This document shows positions 25,283 through 32,997 of a DNA stretch of 64,000 nucleotides, piece after piece; within the stretch, counting starts at the first letter, position 1, and each line of letters begins with the position of its first letter. The stretch covers positions 1 through 64,000 of the forward strand of contig CALEJF010000028.1 in the NCBI GenBank assembly GCA_937898625.1, written 5' to 3'. The notes under the pieces were generated by a model. That model had not been told where the DNA came from. It did no database searches and worked only from the letters and a program-made list of their open reading frames with translations. The position numbers were made by a program, and so were the translations under genes. The DNA is from an uncultured Clostridia bacterium (lineage in GTDB: Bacteria > Bacillota > Clostridia > Oscillospirales > Acutalibacteraceae).

Positions 25283-25762
25283 ATGAAAATTATGTCCATT
25301 GAAAAAGGCAGAGAATATTTCCGTGGGTTCGGTATGGAAGACAGAGTTCAGGAATTTGATGTTTCAAGTGCAACAGTTGAACTTGCAGCACAAGCTCTTG
25401 GTGTTGAGGGTGCAAGAATTGCAAAAACTCTCTCGTTTATGGTGGGTGAACAACCAATTCTTATCCTTATGGCAGGGGATGTAAAGGTGGATAATTCAAA
25501 ATATAAGGGATTTTTCCACACAAAAGCAAAAATGATGTCACCTGAACAGCTTGAAGAATATGTAGGACACCAAATCGGCGGTGTTTGTCCATTTGGTATC
25601 AAAGACGGTGTTGAGGTTTACCTCGATACCTCAATGAAACGATTCCAAACAGTTTTTCCAGCAGTTGGTGGCTCAAATAGTGCTATTGAACTCACAATCG
25701 AGGAATTGGAAAAATACTCAAACTACAAAGAATGGGTAGAAGTTTCAAAACCAATTGAATAA
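25283..25762 (+). CDS. YbaK/EbsC-family aminoacyl-tRNA deacylase
   Basis: A roughly 160-residue single-domain protein of the YbaK/ProX (INS) family, which hydrolyses wrongly charged tRNAs such as Cys-tRNA(Pro) or releases free amino acids from them. The family marks include AKTLSFMV, the lysine in ADVKVDNSKYKG and GGVCPFGIK near the active site. The start is either ATG 25283 or ATG 25292; both can use the purine-rich end of the preceding repeat. It is the last gene before a terminator and may be read from the iol operon. A functional tie to inositol is not evident. Confidence 0.88.
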   Translation: MKIMSIEKGREYFRGFGMEDRVQEFDVSSATVELAAQALGVEGARIAKTLSFMVGEQPILILMAGDVKVDNSKYKGFFHTKAKMMSPEQLEEYVGHQIGGVCPFGIKDGVEVYLDTSMKRFQTVFPAVGGSNSAIELTIEELEKYSNYKEWVEVSKPIE

Positions 25763-25773
25763 GTGCAAAATTT

Positions 25774-25804
25774 AAGGACGATTCATCACGAACCGTCCTT
25801 TTTG
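25774..25804. terminator. Bidirectional terminator
   Basis: AAGGACG (25774-25780) pairs with CGTCCTT (25794-25800), followed by T's. It ends the ybaK transcript and, read leftward, the small membrane gene whose stop codon lies in the loop. Confidence 0.7.
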
Positions 25805-26202
25805 TTTGTTTTATTTATAATTGTCATTGCCATGATTACAGCAATCAATTCAATTGCAATATCCCACCAATCAAAAGTGCCTGACAATATGTTTGCATAT
25901 TGCAGAATCTCTAATATGTGTCCTAAAACGACAGATAGTAAACAAGAAAGCAGTAATCTTTTTTTGAAAGGCGATAGCACAAAGTATAATGCAAAGACTA
26001 ATGCATAAGACCACAAAAAGTCACAGAACCAATTTACGATAAATACTCCAACTATAGTTTTTGGGTTGTAATGAAAGTCAAACTCTAAAAATGTGTTTAT
26101 ATATGTGCCACTTTTCATAAAAATGTATATTGCCAGACCTAAACACAACGGGACAAGGGTGTTGAAAATGATAAATAGTTGATTTTTGTTTTTATTACAC
26201 AT
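25786..26202 (-). CDS. Small integral membrane protein, possibly VanZ-like
   Basis: A 138-residue protein with four predicted membrane helices. The motifs FDWWDIAIELIAV and HILEILQY in the second half recall VanZ-like proteins, but I cannot assign it firmly. The ATG at 26202 is nine bases after AGGA; a TTG at 26208 is an alternative. It follows the DUF4352-type gene on the same strand by about 50 bases and could be in one transcript with it. Confidence 0.6.
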   Translation of the reverse strand: MCNKNKNQLFIIFNTLVPLCLGLAIYIFMKSGTYINTFLEFDFHYNPKTIVGVFIVNWFCDFLWSYALVFALYFVLSPFKKRLLLSCLLSVVLGHILEILQYANILSGTFDWWDIAIELIAVIMAMTIINKTNKKDGS

Positions 26203-26254
26203 AAACAAAACATCCTATGAAAAAGGAGCCCATTTCTGAACTCCTATAATCTAA

Positions 26255-26773
26255 TTATTTAAAAACAAAAACTGCTTTTTGATTATCCCAATAATCTGTT
26301 TCATACTCGATTTCAATTTTTTCTGCATCAGTGGGAACTTCAAAATAGACTCTGCCCGATGTGGTTCTGCCTGCAGAAAGTGTTGCAGAAATACCATCAT
26401 CCTCGTAGTGAGATTCCATAGCAACATCGTCTGCGTAGCAATTGAATTCAAAGTAAGAAATATATGCGTCAGAGTCACCGACATTTTTCGCACTTAAATC
26501 AATATATATGTATTTGAACCCACTTTTTGGAGCAGAATATTGAGAATATCCTTTGTGTTCCCCACACTCGTTATATGTGATTTCCAGGTTTGATGTTTTA
26601 AGAACATCACCCACATTTACAGTAACATTCCCGTTTGTGTTAGCGTTGTTATCCTCGCTTGTTCCTTCACCTTGTGAAACAGTAGTTGAGTCATCGTCGC
26701 TACTACCGATAGCAAATGCAGCAAAACTGAAGATAACGGTTATTGCTAAAAATACTGCTAAAAATTTTTTCAT
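26255..26773 (-). CDS. Secreted DUF4352-like immunoglobulin-fold protein
   Basis: A 172-residue exported protein. Residues 1-22 are a signal peptide without a lipobox cysteine, residues 24-48 are a Ser/Asp/Asn-rich linker, and residues 50-172 form an all-beta domain of the DUF4352/telokin type (VNVGDVLKTSNLEITYNE start, GRVYFEVPTDAEKIEIEY end). Such proteins are common in Firmicutes with unknown role. It has AAAGGAGA before the ATG and a near-consensus promoter overlapping repeats next to a divergent HTH gene. Confidence 0.7.
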   Translation of the reverse strand: MKKFLAVFLAITVIFSFAAFAIGSSDDDSTTVSQGEGTSEDNNANTNGNVTVNVGDVLKTSNLEITYNECGEHKGYSQYSAPKSGFKYIYIDLSAKNVGDSDAYISYFEFNCYADDVAMESHYEDDGISATLSAGRTTSGRVYFEVPTDAEKIEIEYETDYWDNQKAVFVFK

Positions 26774-26823
26774 AATATCAATCTCCTTTTTTGTACGCAG
26801 AGCGTAATATGTTTTGTAAAGCT

Positions 26824-26864
26824 ATAATACTGCATTTTGCGGTAAATGTCAATACTGCATTTTG
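26824..26864. promoter_or_regulatory. Minus-strand promoter overlapping a direct-repeat operator
   Basis: The minus strand reads TTGACA (26852-26847), 17-bp spacer, TATTAT (26829-26824), serving the DUF4352-like gene. The 14-base direct repeat AATACTGCATTTTG occurs at 26826-26839 and 26851-26864, one copy covering the -10 and the other the -35 region. The divergent HTH protein is the obvious candidate to bind it. Confidence 0.6.
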
Positions 26865-26895
26865 TTGTAGCATATACTATACATTGGTGATAGTT

Positions 26896-27096
26896 ATGTA
26901 TAGAAGAATACGTGATTTGCGTGAGGATAGTGACCTAACACAGAAGCAAATGGCAGAAATATTGAATTGTTCACAACAAGTTTACAGCAATTATGAATTA
27001 GGACAGAGGGATATTCCAACAGCGATTTTAATCGCCCTTGCTAAATACCACAAAACAACAACAGACTATATTTTGGGTTTAACCGATAAGAAATAA
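26896..27096 (+). CDS. Small XRE-family HTH regulator
   Basis: A 66-residue protein that is essentially one HTH_3 domain: LREDSDLTQKQMAEILNCSQ forms helices 1-3, followed by QVYSNYELGQRDIPT. I use the ATG at 26896 after GGTGAT; the upstream extension to 26791 runs through the promoter region and encodes no plausible domain. It is divergent from the DUF4352-like gene and probably regulates it and itself through the repeats between them. Confidence 0.85.
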   Translation: MYRRIRDLREDSDLTQKQMAEILNCSQQVYSNYELGQRDIPTAILIALAKYHKTTTDYILGLTDKK

Positions 27097-27128
27097 CTTC
27101 TCAAGTTTATGCTTGGGAGGTTATTTTG
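27095..27128 (+). terminator. Terminator after the HTH gene
   Basis: AACTTCTCAAG pairs with CTTGGGAGGTT (two G-U pairs), followed by ATTTTG. Positions 27129-27280 hold AT-rich sequence with possible -10 boxes (TATAAT near 27253) but no clear -35. Confidence 0.6.
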
Positions 27129-27292
27129 GTTGTTACACAAATTTAAAAGTGTTTGAAAATTACGCCTTCTGTGTAATATCTATATTACCAAAAAATCACT
27201 AACATATTTGTATAATTCTCTCATTTACTTAAACCTTTAAAAAGTTTATAATTATAATGTATAATTTTATTTGAATTTCGGGAGTGAAAAAA

Positions 27293-28606
27293 TTGTACGG
27301 ACTTATAGAGCATACGGATGAAATAAACCGACTTTTGGCACGATATGGTGTTAAATTCGGAATTTACAAAAACAATGTTTTCAATGAGCGACTTTTCCCA
27401 TTTGATGCAGTACCTCGCATTATTTCAAAGGATGAGTTTGACTATCTTGAAAGGGGACTTAAACAGAGGGTTAAGGCACTCAATATTTTCCTGAAAGATA
27501 TCTACACAAAAAAACAGATTATAAAGGATAAGATTATTCCCGAAGAATTTGTATATGGTGCGTCAGGATATATGATGGAATGTGAGGGTGCAGTTCCACC
27601 AAAGGATGTTTTTGCTCACATTTCGGGTATCGATCTTGTTCAAGGTAACGATATGCGATGGTATGTCCTTGAAGACAATCTTCGTGTGCCTTCAGGTGCG
27701 TCATATCCTATGATAGCCCGTGAGTTGTGTCGTCGAGCAAGTCCTGACACTTTCCGTGCAAACACAGTTGTTGATAATCGTAATTATGGTGATTTGCTCC
27801 GTAATGCTCTTGATTATGTCAACACAGGCGGAATAAATGTTGTGTTAACTCCGGGACGATTTAACTCTGCATTCTTTGAGCACTCATACTTAGCAGAAAA
27901 AACAGGAGCAGTTTTTGCAATGCCACAGGATTTATTTGTTGAGGGTAATGTGGTTTATTACAGCGAATATTCAGGTAAGCGTCAGCGTGTGGGTGCAGTT
28001 TATCGTAGAATCAATGACGACTTTATGGACCCGCTTACATTCCGTGCAGATTCACTTTTAGGTGTGCCTCATATTATGGATGCTTACAGAGCAGGTAATG
28101 TGGCACTCGTAAATGCACCGGGTAACTCCGTTGCAGACGACAAGGGTATTTATTACTATGTACCTGCTATGATTAAATATTATTTAGGTGAAGAGCCTAT
28201 TCTTTCAAATGCACCAACATATCTTCCATTCTACGAAGAAGATATGAAATATGTCCTTGAAAATATTCAAAAACTTGTTATCAAGGATGTTGCTGAATCA
28301 GGTGGCTATGGTGTTGTTTTCGGTAGTGAATTATCCCTTGAAAGGGTGTATGAGCTCAAGAAAATGATTCAGAAAGAGCCTCGAAGATTCATAGCACAAG
28401 AGGTTATTCATTTTAACGATTTAAAAGTTGTTGAAAATGGTGCTTGGACAGAAAGGAAAGCAGATTTACGCGCGTTTGTATTAACAGGAGAAGAGCCTGT
28501 TGTATGGAAGAGTGGTTTAACTCGTTTTTCAAAGGATGCAAATTCATTCGTAGTAAATTCTTCACAGGGAGGAGGCTTTAAGGACACATGGGTGTTATCT
28601 CGATAA
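27293..28606 (+). CDS. Circularly permuted ATP-grasp ligase
   Basis: A 437-residue protein of the circularly permuted ATP-grasp type 2 family (PF04174 kind). Visible marks are YGASGYMMECEGAVPPKDVF, the loop VLEDNLRVPSGASYP and, near the C-terminus, the phosphate-binding-like VAESGGYGVVFGS and KADLRAFV. Such proteins are predicted to form amide or peptide bonds and travel with alpha-E and transglutaminase genes, as here. I prefer the TTG at 27293, eight bases after CGGGAG; a GTG at 27284 overlaps that site. It overlaps the next gene by 19 bases. Confidence 0.85.
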   Translation: MYGLIEHTDEINRLLARYGVKFGIYKNNVFNERLFPFDAVPRIISKDEFDYLERGLKQRVKALNIFLKDIYTKKQIIKDKIIPEEFVYGASGYMMECEGAVPPKDVFAHISGIDLVQGNDMRWYVLEDNLRVPSGASYPMIARELCRRASPDTFRANTVVDNRNYGDLLRNALDYVNTGGINVVLTPGRFNSAFFEHSYLAEKTGAVFAMPQDLFVEGNVVYYSEYSGKRQRVGAVYRRINDDFMDPLTFRADSLLGVPHIMDAYRAGNVALVNAPGNSVADDKGIYYYVPAMIKYYLGEEPILSNAPTYLPFYEEDMKYVLENIQKLVIKDVAESGGYGVVFGSELSLERVYELKKMIQKEPRRFIAQEVIHFNDLKVVENGAWTERKADLRAFVLTGEEPVVWKSGLTRFSKDANSFVVNSSQGGGFKDTWVLSR

Positions 28607-29274
28607 AATCAAGTGACAATCTTTTTTGGCTGGGACGATATGTTGAGAGAGTTTTCACAACTCTTAAAGCTTTTACAGAATGTTACGACATTATGATTGA
28701 TATAAATGATGAAGAATATATAAATTTCTGTCGCAGACTTGGAATAGCAAATAATTATTCCTGCCGTCAGGAGTTTATAAGTTCATTTTTGTTTGATTCA
28801 AATGACCCTGCGTCAATTTATTCAAGTCTTCTTCACGCTTACGATAATGCAGTTGAAATGAGAAATGTAATTTCTTCGGATACTCTTTCTTATCTTCAAC
28901 TTGCAGTTGATATTATGGAAAAAAGCAGTAGCAGTAATGCTCCACTTTTAAAAGTTCAAGAGGTAACTGATTGGATTTTTGCATTCTGGGGTAGTGCCGA
29001 TGATAACATTGAGGCAGAGGTTTCAAGAAATATTTTAAAATTCGGCAGAAGCATTGAGCGCCTTGATTTGTATACAAGACTTGATTATCCTATTGAACTT
29101 TTAAGAAAAGAGTTTTCAATAATGCTTAATCGTCTTTATAAGGTGGGAATTGATTTTAATGCTCATTCAATTGAAAGACTCACTCGTATGATTTTGGAAG
29201 AGGACGATTACCAGCCTTATAAAATTTCAATTCAGAATGAATTGTATCAACTTTTTGTGACAGGAGTTATGTAA
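28588..29274 (+). CDS. Alpha-E domain protein
   Basis: A 228-residue, almost entirely helical protein of the alpha-E (PF04168, formerly DUF403) family. The start SSDNLFWLGRYVERVFTTLK contains the family pattern (xxNLFWLGRYxER). The biochemical role is unknown; it is nearly always beside a circularly permuted ATP-grasp gene. Its ribosome binding site, GGGAGGAGG, lies inside the end of the ATP-grasp gene, so translation is coupled. Confidence 0.88.
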   Translation: MGVISIKSSDNLFWLGRYVERVFTTLKAFTECYDIMIDINDEEYINFCRRLGIANNYSCRQEFISSFLFDSNDPASIYSSLLHAYDNAVEMRNVISSDTLSYLQLAVDIMEKSSSSNAPLLKVQEVTDWIFAFWGSADDNIEAEVSRNILKFGRSIERLDLYTRLDYPIELLRKEFSIMLNRLYKVGIDFNAHSIERLTRMILEEDDYQPYKISIQNELYQLFVTGVM

Positions 29275-29275
29275 T

Positions 29276-30052
29276 ATGGCAGTTTTGGATTTTACTTATA
29301 ATATGTCAATTAAATTCTCTCTGCCTGTTGTAAAGCATTGTTACACTCTTCGTTGCATACCTCTTGAGTGTGAAAGTCAGCATATTGAGGATATAAAGGT
29401 AACTGTTTTCCCTGAAAATGAACTCACATATTCTAATGATGGTTTTGGAAATATTCTTGTGACAGACAGAATTGTTACAATGCATAACGAGTTTACTGTT
29501 GATGTAAGTGGCACAGTAACAACAGGACAGCATATAACTCCCGAAAATGACCTTAACCCGGTTTATAAATATCCGACACATTATACGAAATGTGGTGCAG
29601 AGTTAGACAGAATGTTTGACAGAATTCAGATTGGAATTTCTGACGACGCAGTTGATACAGCATTAAAATTCACAAGAGCAATCAGGGCTAACATCGTGTA
29701 TAAATCAGGCTCAACAAGTGTAATTACAACGGCAGAAGAAGCACTGCTTAATGGTGCAGGTGTTTGCCAAGATTATTCTCATATTTTGTTGGCACTTCTT
29801 CGTAAAGCCGGTATTCCTTGCCGTTATGTAGTTGGTATGATGGTGGGTGAGGGCGAAACTCATGCTTGGGTTGAGGTTTATCAAAATGGTAATTGGCATG
29901 GTGTTGACCCTACAAACAATCGTCTTGCCGACGAAAATTACATTATCATCAGTCGTGGTCGTGATTTTGCCGATTGCGGTATAAATCGCGGACTTTTAAC
30001 CGGTGGCGGAACGCAGACACAGACAGTCAGTCTTAAAGTAACAAAAAGGTGA
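29276..30052 (+). CDS. Cytoplasmic transglutaminase-like protein
   Basis: A 258-residue protein with an N-terminal beta domain (bacterial transglutaminase-like N-terminal) and a C-terminal transglutaminase/cysteine-protease fold. The triad is Cys164 in GAGVCQDYSH, His196 in GETHAWVEV and Asp211 in HGVDPTNN. There is no signal peptide, unlike the dockerin-bearing transglutaminase at 31386. Together with the two upstream genes it forms the known but functionally unproven ATP-grasp/alpha-E/transglutaminase set, proposed to make and cut or transfer an amide-linked product. Confidence 0.88.
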   Translation: MAVLDFTYNMSIKFSLPVVKHCYTLRCIPLECESQHIEDIKVTVFPENELTYSNDGFGNILVTDRIVTMHNEFTVDVSGTVTTGQHITPENDLNPVYKYPTHYTKCGAELDRMFDRIQIGISDDAVDTALKFTRAIRANIVYKSGSTSVITTAEEALLNGAGVCQDYSHILLALLRKAGIPCRYVVGMMVGEGETHAWVEVYQNGNWHGVDPTNNRLADENYIIISRGRDFADCGINRGLLTGGGTQTQTVSLKVTKR

Positions 30053-30061
30053 TTTTATACT

Positions 30062-30844
30062 ATGGATATCGGTTTATCCTCTGCCTGTTTTTATCCCCTT
30101 GAAACGGAAATTTCCGTAATCAGGGCAGGCGAAACAGGTGCAAAAACAATTGAAATATTTATGAATGCAGATTCTGAATTTCAGCCTGCATTTGTAAAGA
30201 ATATGGCAGAAATCTGTAAATCCTACGGGATGAGGGTTGCCTCTGTGCATACAATGGGTTCTTTTACGGAATCGTATCATCTTTTTAGTTCGTATAAGAG
30301 AAGATTTTATGAGGCAAAGGAAACATCTTTTAAGCGTCATTTTGATGTGATGCACACACTGGGTGCAGAGATTCTTGTAATGCACGGTATCAAAAAGCCC
30401 GGAAGTATAGAAGATGAAGAATACTTTGACAGATTCGGTGAATTAACTCTTATGGGTAAAGCGGAGGGATTAAAAATCTGTCAAGAAAATGTTGTTCATT
30501 ATCGAAGTGAAAGTCCTGATTTACTTCTTCGTATGGGTGAATATATCGGTGATGATTTCAATATGGTTTTTGATATAAAACAGTCGGTAAGAACGGGAGT
30601 TAATCCCTTTGAGTTTGCAGAAAAATTGCATAAGTATATTCGCCATATTCATATAAGTGACCATAATAATGAAAAGGATTGCTTTGTGCCTTGTAAAAAT
30701 GGAAATTTTGATTTTAAAAAATTTTTTTGTATGATGAAAGAACTTGGGTATAAGGGCGATTTTATTATTGAGTTGTATGAAAACGGCTATGAAAACGATA
30801 TGGAACTGGCATTTGCCATAAAAGAACTTAAAAAATTACTATAA
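30062..30844 (+). CDS. TIM-barrel sugar isomerase/epimerase-like protein
   Basis: A 260-residue xylose-isomerase-like TIM barrel (AP endonuclease 2 superfamily). Metal-site segments are VASVHTMGSF, ICQENVVHY, MVFDIKQSVR and RHIHISDHN; the last two supply the usual Asp and His ligands. It starts 9 bases after the transglutaminase gene, so it belongs to that operon. Its substrate is unknown; a sugar or sugar-like unit handled by the amide-forming system is only a guess. Confidence 0.75.
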   Translation: MDIGLSSACFYPLETEISVIRAGETGAKTIEIFMNADSEFQPAFVKNMAEICKSYGMRVASVHTMGSFTESYHLFSSYKRRFYEAKETSFKRHFDVMHTLGAEILVMHGIKKPGSIEDEEYFDRFGELTLMGKAEGLKICQENVVHYRSESPDLLLRMGEYIGDDFNMVFDIKQSVRTGVNPFEFAEKLHKYIRHIHISDHNNEKDCFVPCKNGNFDFKKFFCMMKELGYKGDFIIELYENGYENDMELAFAIKELKKLL

Positions 30845-30848
30845 TCTC

Positions 30849-30889
30849 TTTACATTGTGGTTTAAAGTGTGATACAATACTATATATAG
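30849..30889 (+). promoter_or_regulatory. nrdR promoter with NrdR-box-like palindrome
   Basis: TTTACA (30849-30854), 18-bp spacer, TACAAT (30873-30878). The palindrome CTATATATAG at 30880-30889 fits the core of the NrdR box and lies at the expected transcription start, which suggests autoregulation. NrdR boxes usually occur in pairs; only one is seen. Confidence 0.5.
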
Positions 30890-30910
30890 TAAAATATAGG
30901 AAGTGTTATT

Positions 30911-31366
30911 ATGAAATGTCCTTTTTGTGGGTTTGAAGAAAGCAAAGTAATTGATTCCCGTCCGACTGATGAGGGCGAAAAGATTCGTCGCAGACGAGAA
31001 TGTATTAAATGTACTAAAAGATTTACTACTTATGAAATAATTGAAACAGTGCCTATTGTTGTTGTTAAAAAGGACAAAACAAGAGAGGTGTTCGACCGTA
31101 GCAAACTCATTAAGGGTATGCTTACTGCTTGTGAAAAGCGTCCTGTTTCAATGGATACTATTGAAAAGGCTGTAAGTGAAATTGAAACAACACTTCAAAA
31201 CTCTCTTGACCGTGAGGTTACAAGTGTACATATTGGTGAACTTGTAATGGATAAGCTAAAAGAGATTGACCAGGTTGCATATGTTCGTTTTGCTTCAGTT
31301 TATAAGCAGTTTAAGGATGTAAACGCATTTATGGAAGAGCTTTCCAATTTCCTTGATAAGAAATAA
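30911..31366 (+). CDS. nrdR: Transcriptional repressor NrdR
   Basis: NrdR represses ribonucleotide reductase genes when its ATP-cone binds dATP. The 151-residue protein has the zinc ribbon CPFCGFEESKVIDSRP with the second pair CIKC near residue 31, the linker RRRREC, and an ATP-cone domain from about residue 49 (VVVKKDKTREVFDRSKL). The length is typical. A short spacing separates it from the secreted transglutaminase gene, which may be transcribed from the same promoter. Confidence 0.97.
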   Translation: MKCPFCGFEESKVIDSRPTDEGEKIRRRRECIKCTKRFTTYEIIETVPIVVVKKDKTREVFDRSKLIKGMLTACEKRPVSMDTIEKAVSEIETTLQNSLDREVTSVHIGELVMDKLKEIDQVAYVRFASVYKQFKDVNAFMEELSNFLDKK

Positions 31367-31385
31367 GAATTAATGGAGTGTTGTT

Positions 31386-32864
31386 ATGAAAAAATCAGTA
31401 TATAAAGTGCTGTCTTTTATAACAGCACTTTGTGTTTTATTAAGCATAATTCCTGTTGTTGCGGTTGCAGCTCCTGCTTCTGAAATAATACAAGGCGAAT
31501 GTATAGATATTATTGATATTTATCCAGAAGCAGATTTGCCATACGCCGAGAATAATAATATGTTTAATTTTTATTCTGACTCAACAAATGCAGATGTCCC
31601 ATATCTTTTTTATAATCAATTAACAGACAGACAAAAGAGTATGTACGATTGCATAAAGACCGCAGGTGTTACTGATAAAGTAACACTTAGGTTTAACGAT
31701 TATTATCATGGCACAGGCACAACCCAGAATAATGCTGCATATGCACCACAATCGGAAATAAATTATGATGTAAAAATGGCTATTACAGCTGTTGTAGAAG
31801 ACAATCCTATGATTTTCTGGCCCAAGGGATTTAATTATAACTATTCTTATTATTCATCATATGATAACGCCACAGAAGTTTATACGGCAGAGATACGGGC
31901 AATAAATCTTACAATATATTTTGATACAAATTCGTATGCTGATATAAATGATGTAAAAGAACAGTATGATTTACTTGCTAATGCAGTGGCAAACTTTACG
32001 GTCAATGGTTTTAACCGATACGAAAAAGTTAAGTCAATTCATGATAGCCTTTGTGATATGATTACATACCCTGAAAATCAAGGTACATCATCTTCGCCAA
32101 ACTATGGACCAATGGCACATCACCCAACGGGAGCATTGCTTTACGGAGCATCTGTTTGTGAGGGGTATGCAGAGGCATTTAAGCTTATATGTGACCGAGA
32201 AGGTATTCCTTGTATTACGGTTTTGGGATATGGTAATGGTGGTGCGCATAAATGGAACTATGTTAGGATGGACGATGGCTTCTGGTATATGCTGGATGCT
32301 ACATGGGACGACCAGATAACATATGTTAATTATGGTTATTATCTTATAGGAACTAATTTTGATGGTGGAGAGCATGTGAATAACGGTGCTATGTTCAGTG
32401 GAGTTACTGCATTACAGTATCCGACACTTGTTGCAGATACATATAGCTTTACAGTGCCTATGAATGATACCCCTGATATGGCATTTAACAGTATAAAAAA
32501 TGTACTTTATGTGGGCAAGGAACTTACAAGCATCAGCACGGTGCTTAGTTATGTCGGCGTGCCTAGTGGGACAACTTTTACATATTCCGGGTCCGGTATA
32601 ACTGGTAGAGTGTTGACATTTACAAAAGATGAAACTGCTGTTTCAAAGAGTTATACAGTAGCGATGCGTGGTGATATAAACGCGTCAAATACGGTAAATG
32701 CAACAGACTATACAGTTATGAAAAAGGTTTGTACCACAACTCAGAAGGTTGATGAGGGTACGGCTAAATTCTATGCTGGGGATATGAATCAGGACGGCGC
32801 TATTGACGGTTTCGATGCTATTGCTCATCAGTTATATACCAATGGTACAGTGGTTTTTGACTAA
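31386..32864 (+). CDS. Secreted transglutaminase-like protein with dockerin
   Basis: A 492-residue exported protein. A signal peptide spans about residues 1-28. The transglutaminase-like domain lies near 190-315 with Cys258 in GASVCEGYAEAF, His288 in GGAHKWNYV and an Asp in YMLDATWDD; in secreted bacterial proteins such domains are usually proteases or cross-linkers. After a small beta region, residues 428-490 form a type I dockerin: GDINASNTVNATDY, a degenerate first calcium loop, and GDMNQDGAIDGFD, a good second loop. The dockerin suggests attachment to a cohesin-bearing complex encoded elsewhere. Confidence 0.83.
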   Translation: MKKSVYKVLSFITALCVLLSIIPVVAVAAPASEIIQGECIDIIDIYPEADLPYAENNNMFNFYSDSTNADVPYLFYNQLTDRQKSMYDCIKTAGVTDKVTLRFNDYYHGTGTTQNNAAYAPQSEINYDVKMAITAVVEDNPMIFWPKGFNYNYSYYSSYDNATEVYTAEIRAINLTIYFDTNSYADINDVKEQYDLLANAVANFTVNGFNRYEKVKSIHDSLCDMITYPENQGTSSSPNYGPMAHHPTGALLYGASVCEGYAEAFKLICDREGIPCITVLGYGNGGAHKWNYVRMDDGFWYMLDATWDDQITYVNYGYYLIGTNFDGGEHVNNGAMFSGVTALQYPTLVADTYSFTVPMNDTPDMAFNSIKNVLYVGKELTSISTVLSYVGVPSGTTFTYSGSGITGRVLTFTKDETAVSKSYTVAMRGDINASNTVNATDYTVMKKVCTTTQKVDEGTAKFYAGDMNQDGAIDGFDAIAHQLYTNGTVVFD

Positions 32865-32870
32865 AACAAA

Positions 32871-32915
32871 AGAGGGGCTTGTGCAAAATGTTAAAAATGC
32901 ACAGGTCCTTTTTGT
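32871..32915 (+). terminator. Terminator after the transglutaminase-dockerin gene
   Basis: GGGCTTGTGCA pairs with TGCACAGGTCC (with wobble pairs), followed by TTTTTG. Confidence 0.7.
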
Positions 32916-32997
32916 ATGGTTTTGCAAGTAGATTTTATTTACAAAGTGTATAATTACTGTTATAATTTATGTATAAATTCTGAAAAGGGGTATCTTT

